DNA of 64,000 bases from NCBI RefSeq assembly GCF_021018805.1, contig NC_086251.1, positions 38,510,767 through 38,574,766 of the forward strand, written 5' to 3'. Shown piece by piece: positions 23,195 through 39,824 of this stretch. Position 1 is the first letter of the stretch. Every line of letters starts with the position of its first letter. Origin of the DNA: Prinia subflava (Eukaryota > Chordata > Aves > Passeriformes > Cisticolidae). Below the pieces are notes generated by a model, which worked only from the letters and a program-made list of their open reading frames with translations, was not told where the DNA came from and made no database searches. Both the position numbers and the translations under genes were made by a program.

Positions 23195-25934
23195 CTGCAG
23201 AGGACAGCAAGAACCAGACGGGTCAGGGCCGCCTTCTGCACTTGCGGCACGGGATCTCTTAGCAGGGGGCAGACAGGAATTTCAGTGCTGCTGTCACTGC
23301 CACAGCATCTCCTAGCCCTTTACCAGCTGTGGGTGATGGTATTGCTCATGGAATTAGCAGCTGCCACAAATCCACCCCTACAGAAAAGATGATTCCAGAA
23401 ACCACTGAGCTATGGGACTGCAGAACCCCCTCGCTCTGGGCAATTGAGGCAGCACTGAAGTGGGCAACGTTCTCCAGCTAACCAGGAAAACAAACAACTC
23501 CAGTTCCCTTGCAGGGATGGGGAATCATTAGTCAAACCACAACCCAGAAGAATCAGTCTTTAATGAGAACATGAAGGTTAACAGCTCATTGCACATGAAG
23601 GGAGCTCTAGGAATGCTGCTGAAGAGGTGGAGTGAATTGGGGGCCAACTGAGAGAGCAAAGCATCTTCTCCCATACCAACTTTAGTTGGTGCTTCAGAAG
23701 ACCAATTCCTACAGGGCCCACAAGGCAGAAGCTTGAACAGATTGTACTAACTGGATGCACTATATGTTAATGTTTCTTTGTAAAAGGAACAAGATGAATT
23801 TGAGACAATATGTAATTCATTAGCCCAGTGCCCAGAGCTACACTCCAGTGGCCCCAGAGTCCTCACTGCAAGGGACAAGGCTCTTTCCTACAAATGGCCT
23901 GTCTCCAATGCTTCTTCCATACAGGCACAAAAGGAAAAGGAGAAAATATGAAATCAAAATCACATTCTCCTTCCCATGCTACAGAAAATTAATACTATGA
24001 ACTCCCATCCACAAAACTAAACTGCATTTTCATTAGCCATTCACAGAGACTGACAGTGTGATTGAACTCAACTACCTCAGTTGCCTCTGAAGGCTTCTAG
24101 CCCATATAATTTACAGACAGAAGCCTGGTCCTGCAGGTGTCAATGGGGAAACCCCTGCAGACTGCAGTAAGCCAGAAATCACTCGCTATTTCTTCCACAC
24201 CATGCTATTACTGGTAATTCTTAAAAAAAATAATGCAATAATCAGAACTGAAGGCCTCTCTGCCTCAGTATACATTTCACATAAAAAAGGTGCAAAAATT
24301 ATTCAAAACTGGTCATGATTTATTTTAAAAGATTCCTCTAAAATCAAATGAGGTCATAAAGTAAGAAGTCTAGGAGCAAATTTAAAAGATTGTCATAAAT
24401 CTGTGGTATTTAGCAACCTGGCTGTTCTTGCCTGGTCCTTCACCTGCCTGCTCCAGAGCAATAGCACAGTACTTTCTATCTTCAAACTGACATGACCCAT
24501 CCGAGTGACAGGGGAGAGAAAGGGCTGTTATTTGTTCCCCAGCTGGTGACAGTAATTTTGTTCATGAACTAGGTACTTCACTGCCAAACAATCTGGAAAA
24601 GCATGATAATGCCTGACTCACTGTGCCTTATAAAAAAAGGTAGGCAGGGAAACATGCATTCGCATTTTCTGAAATTCTATCTTGTTCTGATTTTACAAGA
24701 AATTAAAGCATTTCAAATGGTGGAAATTAGAGAATAGAAAATAACCGTTGTTGTTTTGCACAGCATACCATTCACAGCTAGCGTGAAAGACCTTCCGTTT
24801 CAAGCCTTTGCCCTTTACCTTGATGTGGCCAATGCTTTCTAGTGGAGGTTTTGGAAGGAGAAGAAATATCACAGCATTTCTTTCTTTGTTGAGAATGAAG
24901 AAGTGATGAGGAAGGAGGAGTGGAAAGAAGTGAGGAAAAGGGGAGGAGAGAAGATAAAAGATAACAGGTGTGAGACATGAGACACGAACCGCAGAGATTG
25001 AAGGGTATTAACAGATGAGCACAGAAAACGGAATTTCGAATTTCATTATGCAATTGCTGCTCATGCTACAGGTTAAAGAGAGTGATGAGTTAGTTATGTG
25101 CAATGAAGCAACAGCTCTGAAATACGGCGTCATACTTACCAACTAAGCATTACAAGAAAAAAAAGGAAGGGAGAGAGAAAGAAAAGAATTCTATAACATT
25201 ATCCAGATCCAACAACCTTATTAATAGCAAATGAGATACATCCTAAACACTGTCTGAAATGCTTGCTTAACACTGGTGAAAACAGCTAAATACTCACACA
25301 CATACACAAAACTGAGAAGGAAAAACAAATGGCAACTCGATATATGGCTTCTGCTCTCCAGCTGTTTCACAGTACTGAACACATTAAAATTATAGCAAGT
25401 CTTAACATGAGACTCTTGAAATCATGTAAAGAAGCAAAAGCAGCTAGTTTTAAGCCAGTTAGTCTGCATTGAAGGGTTAAACCCTAGTGTGAAATTTTAT
25501 AATGGGTTGTTGGATATAGAAAAACTCAGTCTGCCACATTATTTTAATTAAAATATTATTCCAATTGTAGCTTAAAATTTTGTTTATTTCTGTGGACAGA
25601 AGCACAAATTCACACTTAACCACATTTTTTAAAAGAAACTTAGAGCTATTGAAGAACAGAAGTCATGTAAAGTGATTTTCACATCTGAACATACCACATC
25701 AGAAGAGTGAAGAATAACAGCACTTAAAATATGTTTAAAGTCTGACAGAAATTAACAGATTAATTAGTAACTAAATTTCTTTGAATTTTAGCTAAGGATA
25801 TATATACATAGATACACTCATACACACATGTGGATATTAAATATAGTACATAAAAATTTTGCACGTTTTGATTCCCCTTCAGAGTTTTAAGATTTTCAGT
25901 GTAAAATGCTATTATCTTTATCTCTCTCCACAAT
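23195..25934. other. RALGAPA2 last intron, part before the provirus
   Basis: Intronic, largely AT-rich. No coding frame, RNA gene or clear repeat was recognised. A purine-rich run (GA-rich on +) lies at about 24890-24960. Short CA-rich runs occur near 25290-25310. A GGTAAG-like donor word on the - strand near 25135-25140 has no convincing exon attached. Confidence 0.5.
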
Positions 25935-26350
25935 TGTCCTGGTTCTGGCCAGGATGGGGTAATTTCTGCAGCAGCCAGGACGGGGTATGGCTAGGAGCTG
26001 GAGGTTATTCTATACCATCTGTGTCATTCTCTGGGGAAGGGCTCACTTCACGGTCAGTGTCATGTGGTGGAAGGAGTGTTCGGGTATTACTGTGGGGGGG
26101 TTCACCTCCTACATCAAATTGTTTGCCTTTTTCTTGTACCCTCTGCATTAGCACTGTTGTTACTGTATGTTTACTCATCCCATTGCTGTTTCCAGTAAAA
26201 ATTGTTCCTATCTCTTGAGCTTTACGTTTTATGCCTCCACTTCTCCTCTCCAGCTTGCTGAGGGGAAGGGGAGTGATGGAGCAGCACATGGTTTGCAGGA
26301 GCACAGGGTTTCAGTGGGAACATGGAATTGGAGAATACCATTCCTAAAAC
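25935..26350 (+). repeat. 5' LTR of the provirus
   Basis: About 416 bp. It shares with the 3' LTR the start, the CTCACTTC segment, TTTCTTGTACC, TTGCTGTTTCCAGTAAA, the CTGCCGAGGGGA-like block (here CTTGCTGAGGGGA) and the CATTCC/CATTCTTAAA end. It differs from the 3' LTR by many substitutions and indels, so the insertion is old or partly gene-converted. The 3' boundary is within about 8 bp. Confidence 0.88.
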
Positions 26351-26360
26351 AAGCCTTCTC

Positions 26361-26378
26361 TGGTGCCCAATGGGAGGC
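26361..26378 (+). promoter_or_regulatory. Retroviral primer binding site (tRNA-Lys-like)
   Basis: TGGTGCCCAATGGGAGGC lies about 10 bp after the 5' LTR. The first ten bases match a tRNA-Lys-type primer site as seen in class II elements; the rest is degenerate. Its position fits the minus-strand primer site. Confidence 0.65.
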
Positions 26379-27094
26379 ACGGAGGGTTGAGATAACAACA
26401 GAACTGCCCAGAGTGACTTGAGAACAAGTTTGATCTAATCTGATTTGATGTTTTGTATTAGGTTCAGACCCACTGGTCGCAATGTTGCTTGGTCTGCTCA
26501 TGTGGGTGTGGTACCTAACCATGTACATGCTATTGTATATCCACAATGTGCTTATAATGGTGCTCTTTTTTAGAGCAGAGAGGGGGATTTGGATTGCTTT
26601 GTTGTTGTACTATGGAGTACCAGCTTATGACATGGTAAGATAAAGGGCAATGAAGGTCATTTGGGATGTGTATTCAGTGTTTCTCTCCTATCACTCAAGC
26701 ACTAGCTCTGGGAGTCATTAATAATCGCATCCAGTCTGTGGGGGGAAACGGGGGAGTTGATTTTTCCCAGCTTTTCACCCCTTTTTCCTCCTTCAGACCT
26801 CTTAAAAAAGCTTTTGAAAATTTTCCATTCCTACTGGATGTTAAGGAAAGTATACTCTTGTTGCTAAATCTGCCATGTCTCCTCAGCGCAGTTTACACCA
26901 TATTTAGAGTCAGGGCAGGAATTTCTAGGGAAGTCATTCAGAGATCTGCCCTGAGGGTGGATGGTCATGAGTAGTACAAAATGTGGGAGAGAACAGGCCA
27001 GTTTCTGGGGAAATTCTCTGCTCTAATAGTTTAGCAGTTGATGCACAAAACCCTGATAAAGGAGAATGCTGTGGCAGCTCCAGAGAGGAGCAAT

Positions 27095-27495
27095 ACAGAA
27101 GATGTGTGAGCATCTACATGACGTACTTCTACAGTCAACTTCTCTACCCTGGCAGTGATGTCTTGCAACAGTTCAGTAGCCCAGATGGTTTCCTTCTGCA
27201 CTGTCAATCACTCTTTTAAAATTGTTGTAGCCACCCACACAGAGCATTTGCCACCATGCATGAGTCAGTGCCGAGGGAGAGTGCTGGTCATTCCTCTCAT
27301 TCAGTGACACCTGAAGCCAGCTGGATGGCTTTCAGCTCTGCACCCTGACTTGATCCACCTTGTCCCTAACAGCTTCTGCAACTTGCTGTGAGGCACTCCG
27401 CACATCATCCTTCCATTTTTGATGTATTCCTAAAAAATGCTAGGAACCATCAGTGAAGAGAGTAACCTTTTTCATTTTCTGGTAGCTGATTATAT
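27095..27495 (-). pseudogene. Inverted RNase H remnant of the provirus
   Basis: Read on the - strand, opposite to the rest of the element, this block carries an RNase H start with a TDGS motif (complement near 27445-27456) and an RNase H end with HVDAH (27106-27120). These are the conserved acidic positions of the fold. It has internal stops. The integrase remnant begins on the + strand immediately to the right, so the block appears flipped in place. Not functional. Confidence 0.75.
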
Positions 27496-27499
27496 GAGG

Positions 27500-28560
27500 G
27501 GGTTGGAGTTGGGCCACTGAAGAACATTCCAACAACGGACAAGTGGGTTGGGCTGCCAAGATTGAAGTGTCTCAGGTGGATCTGGACTGGAATATAAGGG
27601 TGAATTACTTCTGACTTGGTGGGCCCACAACACCTCAGGTCACCAGGGAAGAGATGCAACATCCACATGGGCTTGTGACTGAGGAGCGAGCACTATATCC
27701 CACGTTAGCCATAACTGTGAAACGTGCACTGCAATCAGTCAGGTTAAATGGGTAAAGCCTCTTTGGTGTGGGGGATGAAGGCTGGAATATAAACGTGAGG
27801 AGGCCTGGCAGATCGATTACATCACACTCCCACAAATCTGCCTAGGCAGGCGCTGTGTGCTGACAATGGTGGAGACAACCACTGGATGGCTGGAGATGCA
27901 CCCTGTCCCTCACATCACTGCCCAGAAGACCATCCTTGAAAAGCAGCTCATGTGGTGACACAGCACCCCCAAAAGAACAGAGCTGGACAACGGGACTCAT
28001 TTCAAAAATATCCTCATAGACACCTGGGCCAGCATGATAATGAGTGGGTGCATCATATTCCCTATCCTGCACCAGCCTCTGGCAAAATGGAACAGCACAG
28101 TGGACTGTGAAAAACCACACTGAAAGCAAAGGGTAGTGAGACCTTCAACACTGAGGTCTGCATTTAGCGCAGGCCCCTTAGTTAGTTAACACTAGAGGAT
28201 CTACCTTGCTCACCCTGCCCAACCAAAACCTCAATGCACGGCAGAAGGATACGAAGTCCCTGTGGAGCATATGAGAAATGTGTTAGGGAAGACAGTTTGG
28301 ATTAATCCTGCCTCAAGCAAAGGCAAACCCATTTATAGGATTGTTTCTCCTCAAGGACCTGGGTGCACGTGGGACAGGGAAACACAGTGTATACCTCCAG
28401 GGAATTTGATTTTTGGGTTAGAACAGTCTGTAATGTTGAATTGTATAAAAGCGGTTGCTGAATGGCATTGCCAATGTATGCCAGAAGTACTGTGGACAAT
28501 GAGTATGAATTGCTCCAATTATGAGCTCCTGGTACAGCTTGCAACCACTTGACAGCACAC
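27500..28560 (+). pseudogene. Integrase remnant of the provirus
   Basis: Decayed retroviral integrase in + orientation. The first catalytic aspartate is in QIDY (27815-27817), the second in ELDNGTHF (27986-27988), and a glutamate codon after SGKM (28090-28092) takes the third place of the DD35E triad. The second D to E distance is 104 nt rather than 108, so a net 4-nt loss breaks the frame. A TGA also interrupts the core after QLMW. A C-terminal stretch is open at 28262-28552. Inactive. Confidence 0.85.
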
Positions 28561-28742
28561 CAGCCCTCCTGCCCTGGAAGATATCTAGGATGGACTGAAC
28601 CCACAGTCATCGACTAAAAGAAGTCAACAGACAGCTTGGAGGGATGGTCATTGACTATGAAAATTATATTCATGTTTATGTATATATGAAGATATAAGTA
28701 TACAGTTGGAAGGTGTAAGATCTGGGCATAATGGAGATAGTA

Positions 28743-28761
28743 CAGAAGAAGCGGTGGAAAG
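28743..28761 (+). promoter_or_regulatory. Polypurine tract of the provirus
   Basis: A purine-rich run (CAGAAGAAGCGGTGGAAAG) directly before the 3' LTR, where the plus-strand primer of reverse transcription is expected. It is interrupted by a few pyrimidines. Confidence 0.55.
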
Positions 28762-29208
28762 TGTCCTGGTTCTGGCCAGGACAGGGTTGATTTTTGCAGT
28801 GCCCAGAAGGTGGCATGGCCAGGACATATAGGCTACTCTATACAACTTTGTGTCATTTTTCAGGGATGGTGGAAGGACTCACTTCCAGATCCGTGTAGCA
28901 TGGCAGAAGGAACAGTTGGCCATTGTTAGGGATGTGTCCATGTGAATTGTTTGCCTCTGTGTCTGTGTGAATTGTTTGCCTCTTTCTTGTACCTTCTGTC
29001 ATTAGCATTGATGTTCTTGTTGCTGCTGTTCATTTCCTTATCTTATTGCTGTTTCCAGTAAATTGTTGTTATCTCAACCCGTGCCTTTAATGTCTCCAGT
29101 TCTCCTCTACAGCCTGCCGAGGGGAGGGGGTGTGATCAAACAGCATATGGTTTGGAGTGGTTTCAGTGGGAACAATGAATTGGAAAACATCATTCTTAAA
29201 CCACCACA
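28762..29208 (+). repeat. 3' LTR of the provirus
   Basis: About 447 bp, from TGTCCTGGTTCTGGCCAGGA to TTAAACCACCACA. It contains a local tandem duplication of about 22-24 bp around TGTGAATTGTTTGCCTCT (about 28940-28985) that the 5' LTR lacks, which partly explains its greater length. The 3' flank is ACAAA. Confidence 0.88.
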
Positions 29209-35048
<5,840 letters not shown>

Positions 35049-36251
35049 TTAGCCAAGAATTAAGGATGAATTTATATCACGTACTGTAACTGCTAAATAT
35101 CAGTGTCTAGTAAATCAGAATTCTTGTTTTTGTTAAATACGTATCATGTATTTCAGTGACTGTACGCGCTTAATTTAAATTCCTTATATGACTGTGATAT
35201 TGTCTGATGCATTGACATAATATTAAGTGTAAGATAAACATAATGTAAACCTTATGGTTCAACTGTATTCTTTTCATGTCTGATGTAGAACTTTCTGAAA
35301 TTGTTTACAAACAGCAACAACTTAAGTACTCTCTTAAGTAACTAATTTGCCTATATTCCGGTCACAATTAAATACAAAAACATTTCCGTTTTTAGGAGGT
35401 GTAGCATGAAACATACCTTAGCATTAACTAAACAAATGACTTTGCACTTTTCCATAGTAAACTGCTTTCACAATCTTGAAACACACACACATTTAAGACA
35501 AATATAGTGAAATTTCAGTACTATGAAAAACACCTTGCCAATTATGTCATTAAAACAAACAATAATATCTGTAAAGAATCCACAGGACCTTTAAATACTG
35601 GTTAACAGGGTGTTGGCAGGGCACTGACAGTAAAATACTGTACTTCTTTTTTCCTGTGTTCTCCCCCTCCAATATTACTGACAAGAGACTGGTGTCTTGA
35701 AGTGTTGTTGTTTTTGAAGAACCCTCTCCAGGCTTCTTGTTCCAGCAGGCCCGATTGTGCTGTTAGCACAGAGAGAGCGAGAAAAAGAGAGAATATTTCT
35801 GCTGTTCATGAAAGCAACTATGGAAATGGCTGTCAAAATGCAGAGCAGCAGGCAGCAACATACAATTATCAAGAAAAACTACCATGCTGACTTCATGTTG
35901 TATAGTTGCTGAACTGAGAAATCAGTTAACCTTTTCTCACACAACTTTCAGAGTCCTCCAGCTGGACTCAGTATGTTGGAGGAGGGAAACCTGCTCCAGT
36001 TATGTTACACAAACAGAGAACGATCAGAAACTTTCCCTGACATTTATACTTGTGGCCACTTTTTTTTTTTTTCTGTATTTTATTTGCAGATAGTGAGGTG
36101 ATTTTCTCCTTACATAGTTCTGTTTTAGACAAAAATACCCCAAACAAATCAGCATGCTGTGGAGGAATGCACTCAAAATAGGTTTCTTTAAAATTCTGGC
36201 ATCTGATTTCAGGTGTTTTTTGGAGGAATCAGGGACAGCAAGGAAACTATC

Positions 36252-36300
36252 TTTCTGACTCAATTTCACCACCTGTGAAATGGAGATAATACTCACATTG
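36252..36300 (+). mobile_element. MIR-like SINE fragment
   Basis: CTCAATTTCACCACCTGTGAAATGG-type sequence running into AGATAATACTCAC resembles the 3' part of the ancient tRNA-derived MIR family. It is short and diverged, so the assignment is moderate. Confidence 0.55.
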
Positions 36301-38764
36301 CACATAATTTTTTAGCAATCCAAACATAAAAACTGTATTAAATGTGATAAGCATTTTTAATTACTAGTGATAACATTTAAAATAAATAATGATACTATTT
36401 TCAGTTATGATAAGCAATAAAATTCCCAACACCCAATGGAAGTTTGAAACAAACATCTTCATATTATCTTACAAAACTACACTTCTACAATTACAGAACT
36501 TTTTCTACTCAATTATTCTGTCATTTTTTCTGTACAATATTTACTGTAGATTTTACAGTCAATCTAAATATGAAAAAATATAGAGAATATATTATCTAGA
36601 AATGAGTTTTAGAGAATAAAACTATTTCTATCATATTTCCTTAGGCCATAACTTTGTTACATAGTGAAACTGGGAAACAGTTTTCCCTCCAAAATCTGTG
36701 CTCTGAATTCTTTCTGAATCGAGAGACAGCTGAACCACAGCAGAAGCCTCAGTTTGGGGAAGCTATAATAGAAGCACTGGAACAAGAGAAAATATAAAAA
36801 TCTCCCATTGTAATGATTCTTAGGTTGGGGGATAAACACAGTATTGTGCCTGAACAGAGGACAGTAATATAGCACAGTTTTTAAGAGGCTATGTATAAGT
36901 GGTAGAGGATGAAACTGATGGTTGAAGTCTAAATAATACTACGTATCTCACAACTTGTTGAAAAGCACTTTTTTTCATTGGGGGAGATTCACAGCTGCTG
37001 AATTTTCTGCAGTTAATAGAGTCCTTTGATTCACAGCAGTGCCCCTTGCACAAAAAATACTGGCCTTTGTGTATTACCAGAAACTAATTTTCTATTTGGC
37101 TGAAAAGGGAAAAATGGGGTTATTGCTTCTCCCTCCTACAGAGCTTTTCATTATGCCTGATGCACTCAACTTCTAAGCTCTTCTGAGAAAAAAAAAATAA
37201 CTGAAGAGGCAAGAGGTAGAAAAATGAGCTTGTTAGCACATTAGAAGTGAAGTATCTTGGTGGGCCCTAGAAATTCCCAGTGGTGTGTTAACTTATCACT
37301 CTATGCATGCTGGCACTGATAGTCTCCCAATTGATCACTCTCTTTTCGCACCAAAGGTGCTGCCAGGAAGCAAAGGCTGAAGGCCCACAGGAGAACAGGC
37401 TGCTATCAAAACAAGCTGTTTTTAAAAGTCTGCCTGAATGGGTAAAATGTTTCATGAAAAAGTAGGGTAGAGACACCTACTTGCTTTTAAAATGCTCTAC
37501 ATTCAGAGGTCTCTAAAGGAAACCTTTTAGTTTATCCTATTATATCCAAAGCTTATACACAAATAAGGCAAAATGAAGGAAAGTTACTGCTTTGAACATG
37601 ACAAGTACATTCTTTTTCTCTAGTCTTGGTACAATCTCCTAACCAAATACAGAAGTCTTGAGATAGATGCTGACTGAGGACGATAATAATGTTTTTGTTA
37701 CACAGTGAAGAGGATATGCTTATATCAGTTCTAGAAGTCTAATTCAAATGCACACTCAGAGAAAAGTAATTCAGCTAGCTGGGTTGCTGCTCATCCTAAC
37801 AATCCACAAAACCATCTGCAGCTTGTTAAAAACATAACCCACCTTAAAAACAACAAAGTCTGAGGCAAACACCAAGTCTAAAGCTCGCTCTACTCTGCAC
37901 TAAGAAATTACACACTCTCCTCAGAAGAACTCTGTTTCTGTATTAGAGACTACATAGATGGGATACTTTTTATCTTCTATTCATTTATATTTTGAGAACA
38001 TCCTAGTAATTTTGAAACACCAATTCTATATGCTTTTGTGGCTGAGATAATCTAGTTCTACACTGTATTTGAATGCAACTGTCCACTAGAGCGACCATAA
38101 ACTCATGGTAGCTGATTTCTACATTACTTCTAATAGGCTAGACATTTATTCCTTTAAAACACTGCTCTCTAGGAAAGACTTATTAGCACTTACAGATTGA
38201 GTGGCACATACAGACTCAATGGCTAGTAATAATAGGGCAAGGCAAGCTGTATTCTTACTTCGAGTGGATGTTGCCACTGGCATCAGCAATTAAGATGGAA
38301 TGGGAAGGATGCACAGACAAACCAATGGAGAAAGACTGGCACAGAGAGTGACAAAACACTTAAACAACAGTATTGTGTGCTTTTTGCTTCTGAAGAAGGT
38401 GCTAACTGGAACAAAACAGAATGAATAAAAATGTATGATATACATTAATTATGCAGGCACTTGCCCAAATGTGTCAGCTAAAAACTTGCAGATGCATAAT
38501 TGCAAAAAGCATAACAAAAAATCTAATTACTTCATTATACTTTTTCAGAAGAACCTGTTCTGAAAAACAAAATCACTACTAGAAAAAAATGAAGAATCAT
38601 ATCTTTATAGGTCACTCAGGTTGTAGTCACTCCAGCTAATATTTAATATACATTATGATCCCTTTTACTTACTCTCTAAATCTGTAATTATTTCTATTAA
38701 TAATTATCTGAAAAGATCTATTATTTGAAAATACTGTACTTTCCATTAATAGACCTGTTGATTT

Positions 38765-38850
38765 GCACTTGGGAACAAGCACTGAAAGCCTGGCTGTCAG
38801 ATCACCAACTTATGCTCAATCTTTCTGAAAAATATAATTTCATGTCTTCA
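38765..38850 (+). mobile_element. Possible ancient LINE (L2/CR1-type) remnant
   Basis: Within a 105-codon open frame (38725-39042), the stretch KAWLSDHQLMLNLSEKY resembles the segment just after the polymerase motif of L2-like reverse transcriptases, which has a W-x-SDH-x-LxLN pattern. The rest of the frame does not clearly continue the match. Chance cannot be excluded. Confidence 0.3.
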
Positions 38851-39684
38851 CCTAATAGCTCTCCACCTCTGTTGATTGTGTCACTTCCAAGCTTTAGATT
38901 CCTATGGCAAAATACATCTACATCTTGCAGAACTCTTTATGCAGAATCCAATCTAAAACTTTTTCTAGCCATCTATCTGAACAAATTACCTAGGCTCTTA
39001 CCTCACATCTCAGTTACTGCCATATCCTTTTCTCTGGCCTGAATAAATGCATTTTTAATCCTTTTATAATCTACTCAGTGCACTGCAGAATCCACTTTCT
39101 GGATGTACTACTTAATGGCGCATTCTCTCAGATATTACCATCAGTCTGCCACTCCCTAGTGCAAATGCAGGCTACAAATTTGCATTTTATAGTCCATACC
39201 TATTCCATCCATTTTACCAAAAGCACTCACCTCCAGTCAGTTAATGCAGTTACTCTCACTAATCTTGATTTTTGGAAAGGCTCTTTTGTACTTTCTTCTA
39301 CGTGACTCATGTGCAGCATCAGCTCTCCACAAGTGTCCACAAACAATCCCCCTGAACAAACTCTCCCTTTCCTATGATTATTATTTTTTACAATTTACTG
39401 TGTTATTCTGACTATACATTTTCTTTCCATTCTTCTTCACACTTCTCAGTTTTACTGACTAAAATGCATTATAATAAATCAATCATTTTTTTTTTAGTTA
39501 AGGAGAGGATGCACGATTACCGCTACAGTCATTGACGGAACACCAATCCTAAAATGACCTTAACCTGAGGGTCGAAAAAATGAAGAAAAAAATAGTTTAA
39601 ACATTGAATAAGATTTCCAAGACTTTATTTAAGGATATAGCACTTCACAAGTGTGTAATCTATCTATTACCAGAATAACGAAGT

Positions 39685-39824
39685 GTTAGAGTCTCAAATG
39701 GACTTGAGAAGAAATTCTGCTGTCTGCTCCAAAGACCATTTGATACAAATGCTTCCCAAGCACAGACTGGAATCCAGGGACTCTGCTCTCCCAAGAAAGC
39801 ACCATAACGATTAGACTATATAGA
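39685..39824 (-). mobile_element. Possible tRNA-derived SINE remnant
   Basis: On the - strand a TCTAATCGTTATGGTGC start, then GGGAGAGCAGAGTCCCTGG and a degenerate B-box-like GGATTCCAG, resemble a decayed tRNA-like head followed by an unrelated tail. The fit is weak and the family is not recognised. Confidence 0.28.

Larger units (their letters stand above)
25935..29208 (+). mobile_element. Endogenous retrovirus with two LTRs, defective
   Basis: A 3.27-kb provirus-like element in the last RALGAPA2 intron, antisense to the gene. Two LTRs share the opening TGTCCTGGTTCTGGCC. The flanks ACAAT and ACAAA match at 4 of 5 bases, consistent with a decayed 5-bp target duplication. Inside are a tRNA-Lys-like primer binding site, an RNase H block in reverse orientation, an integrase core with a stop and a frameshift, and a purine-rich tract before the 3' LTR. 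Most of gag, protease and reverse transcriptase appear to be gone, and I saw no env. The organisation suggests an ERVL-like family, but the Lys-type primer site leaves class II/III open. It cannot encode functional proteins. Confidence 0.92.

Noticed and set aside
25130..25145. GGTAAG donor on the - strand as a RALGAPA2 exon end
   Set aside because: No open, family-like coding sequence precedes it, and the terminal exon is accounted for at 23040-23194.
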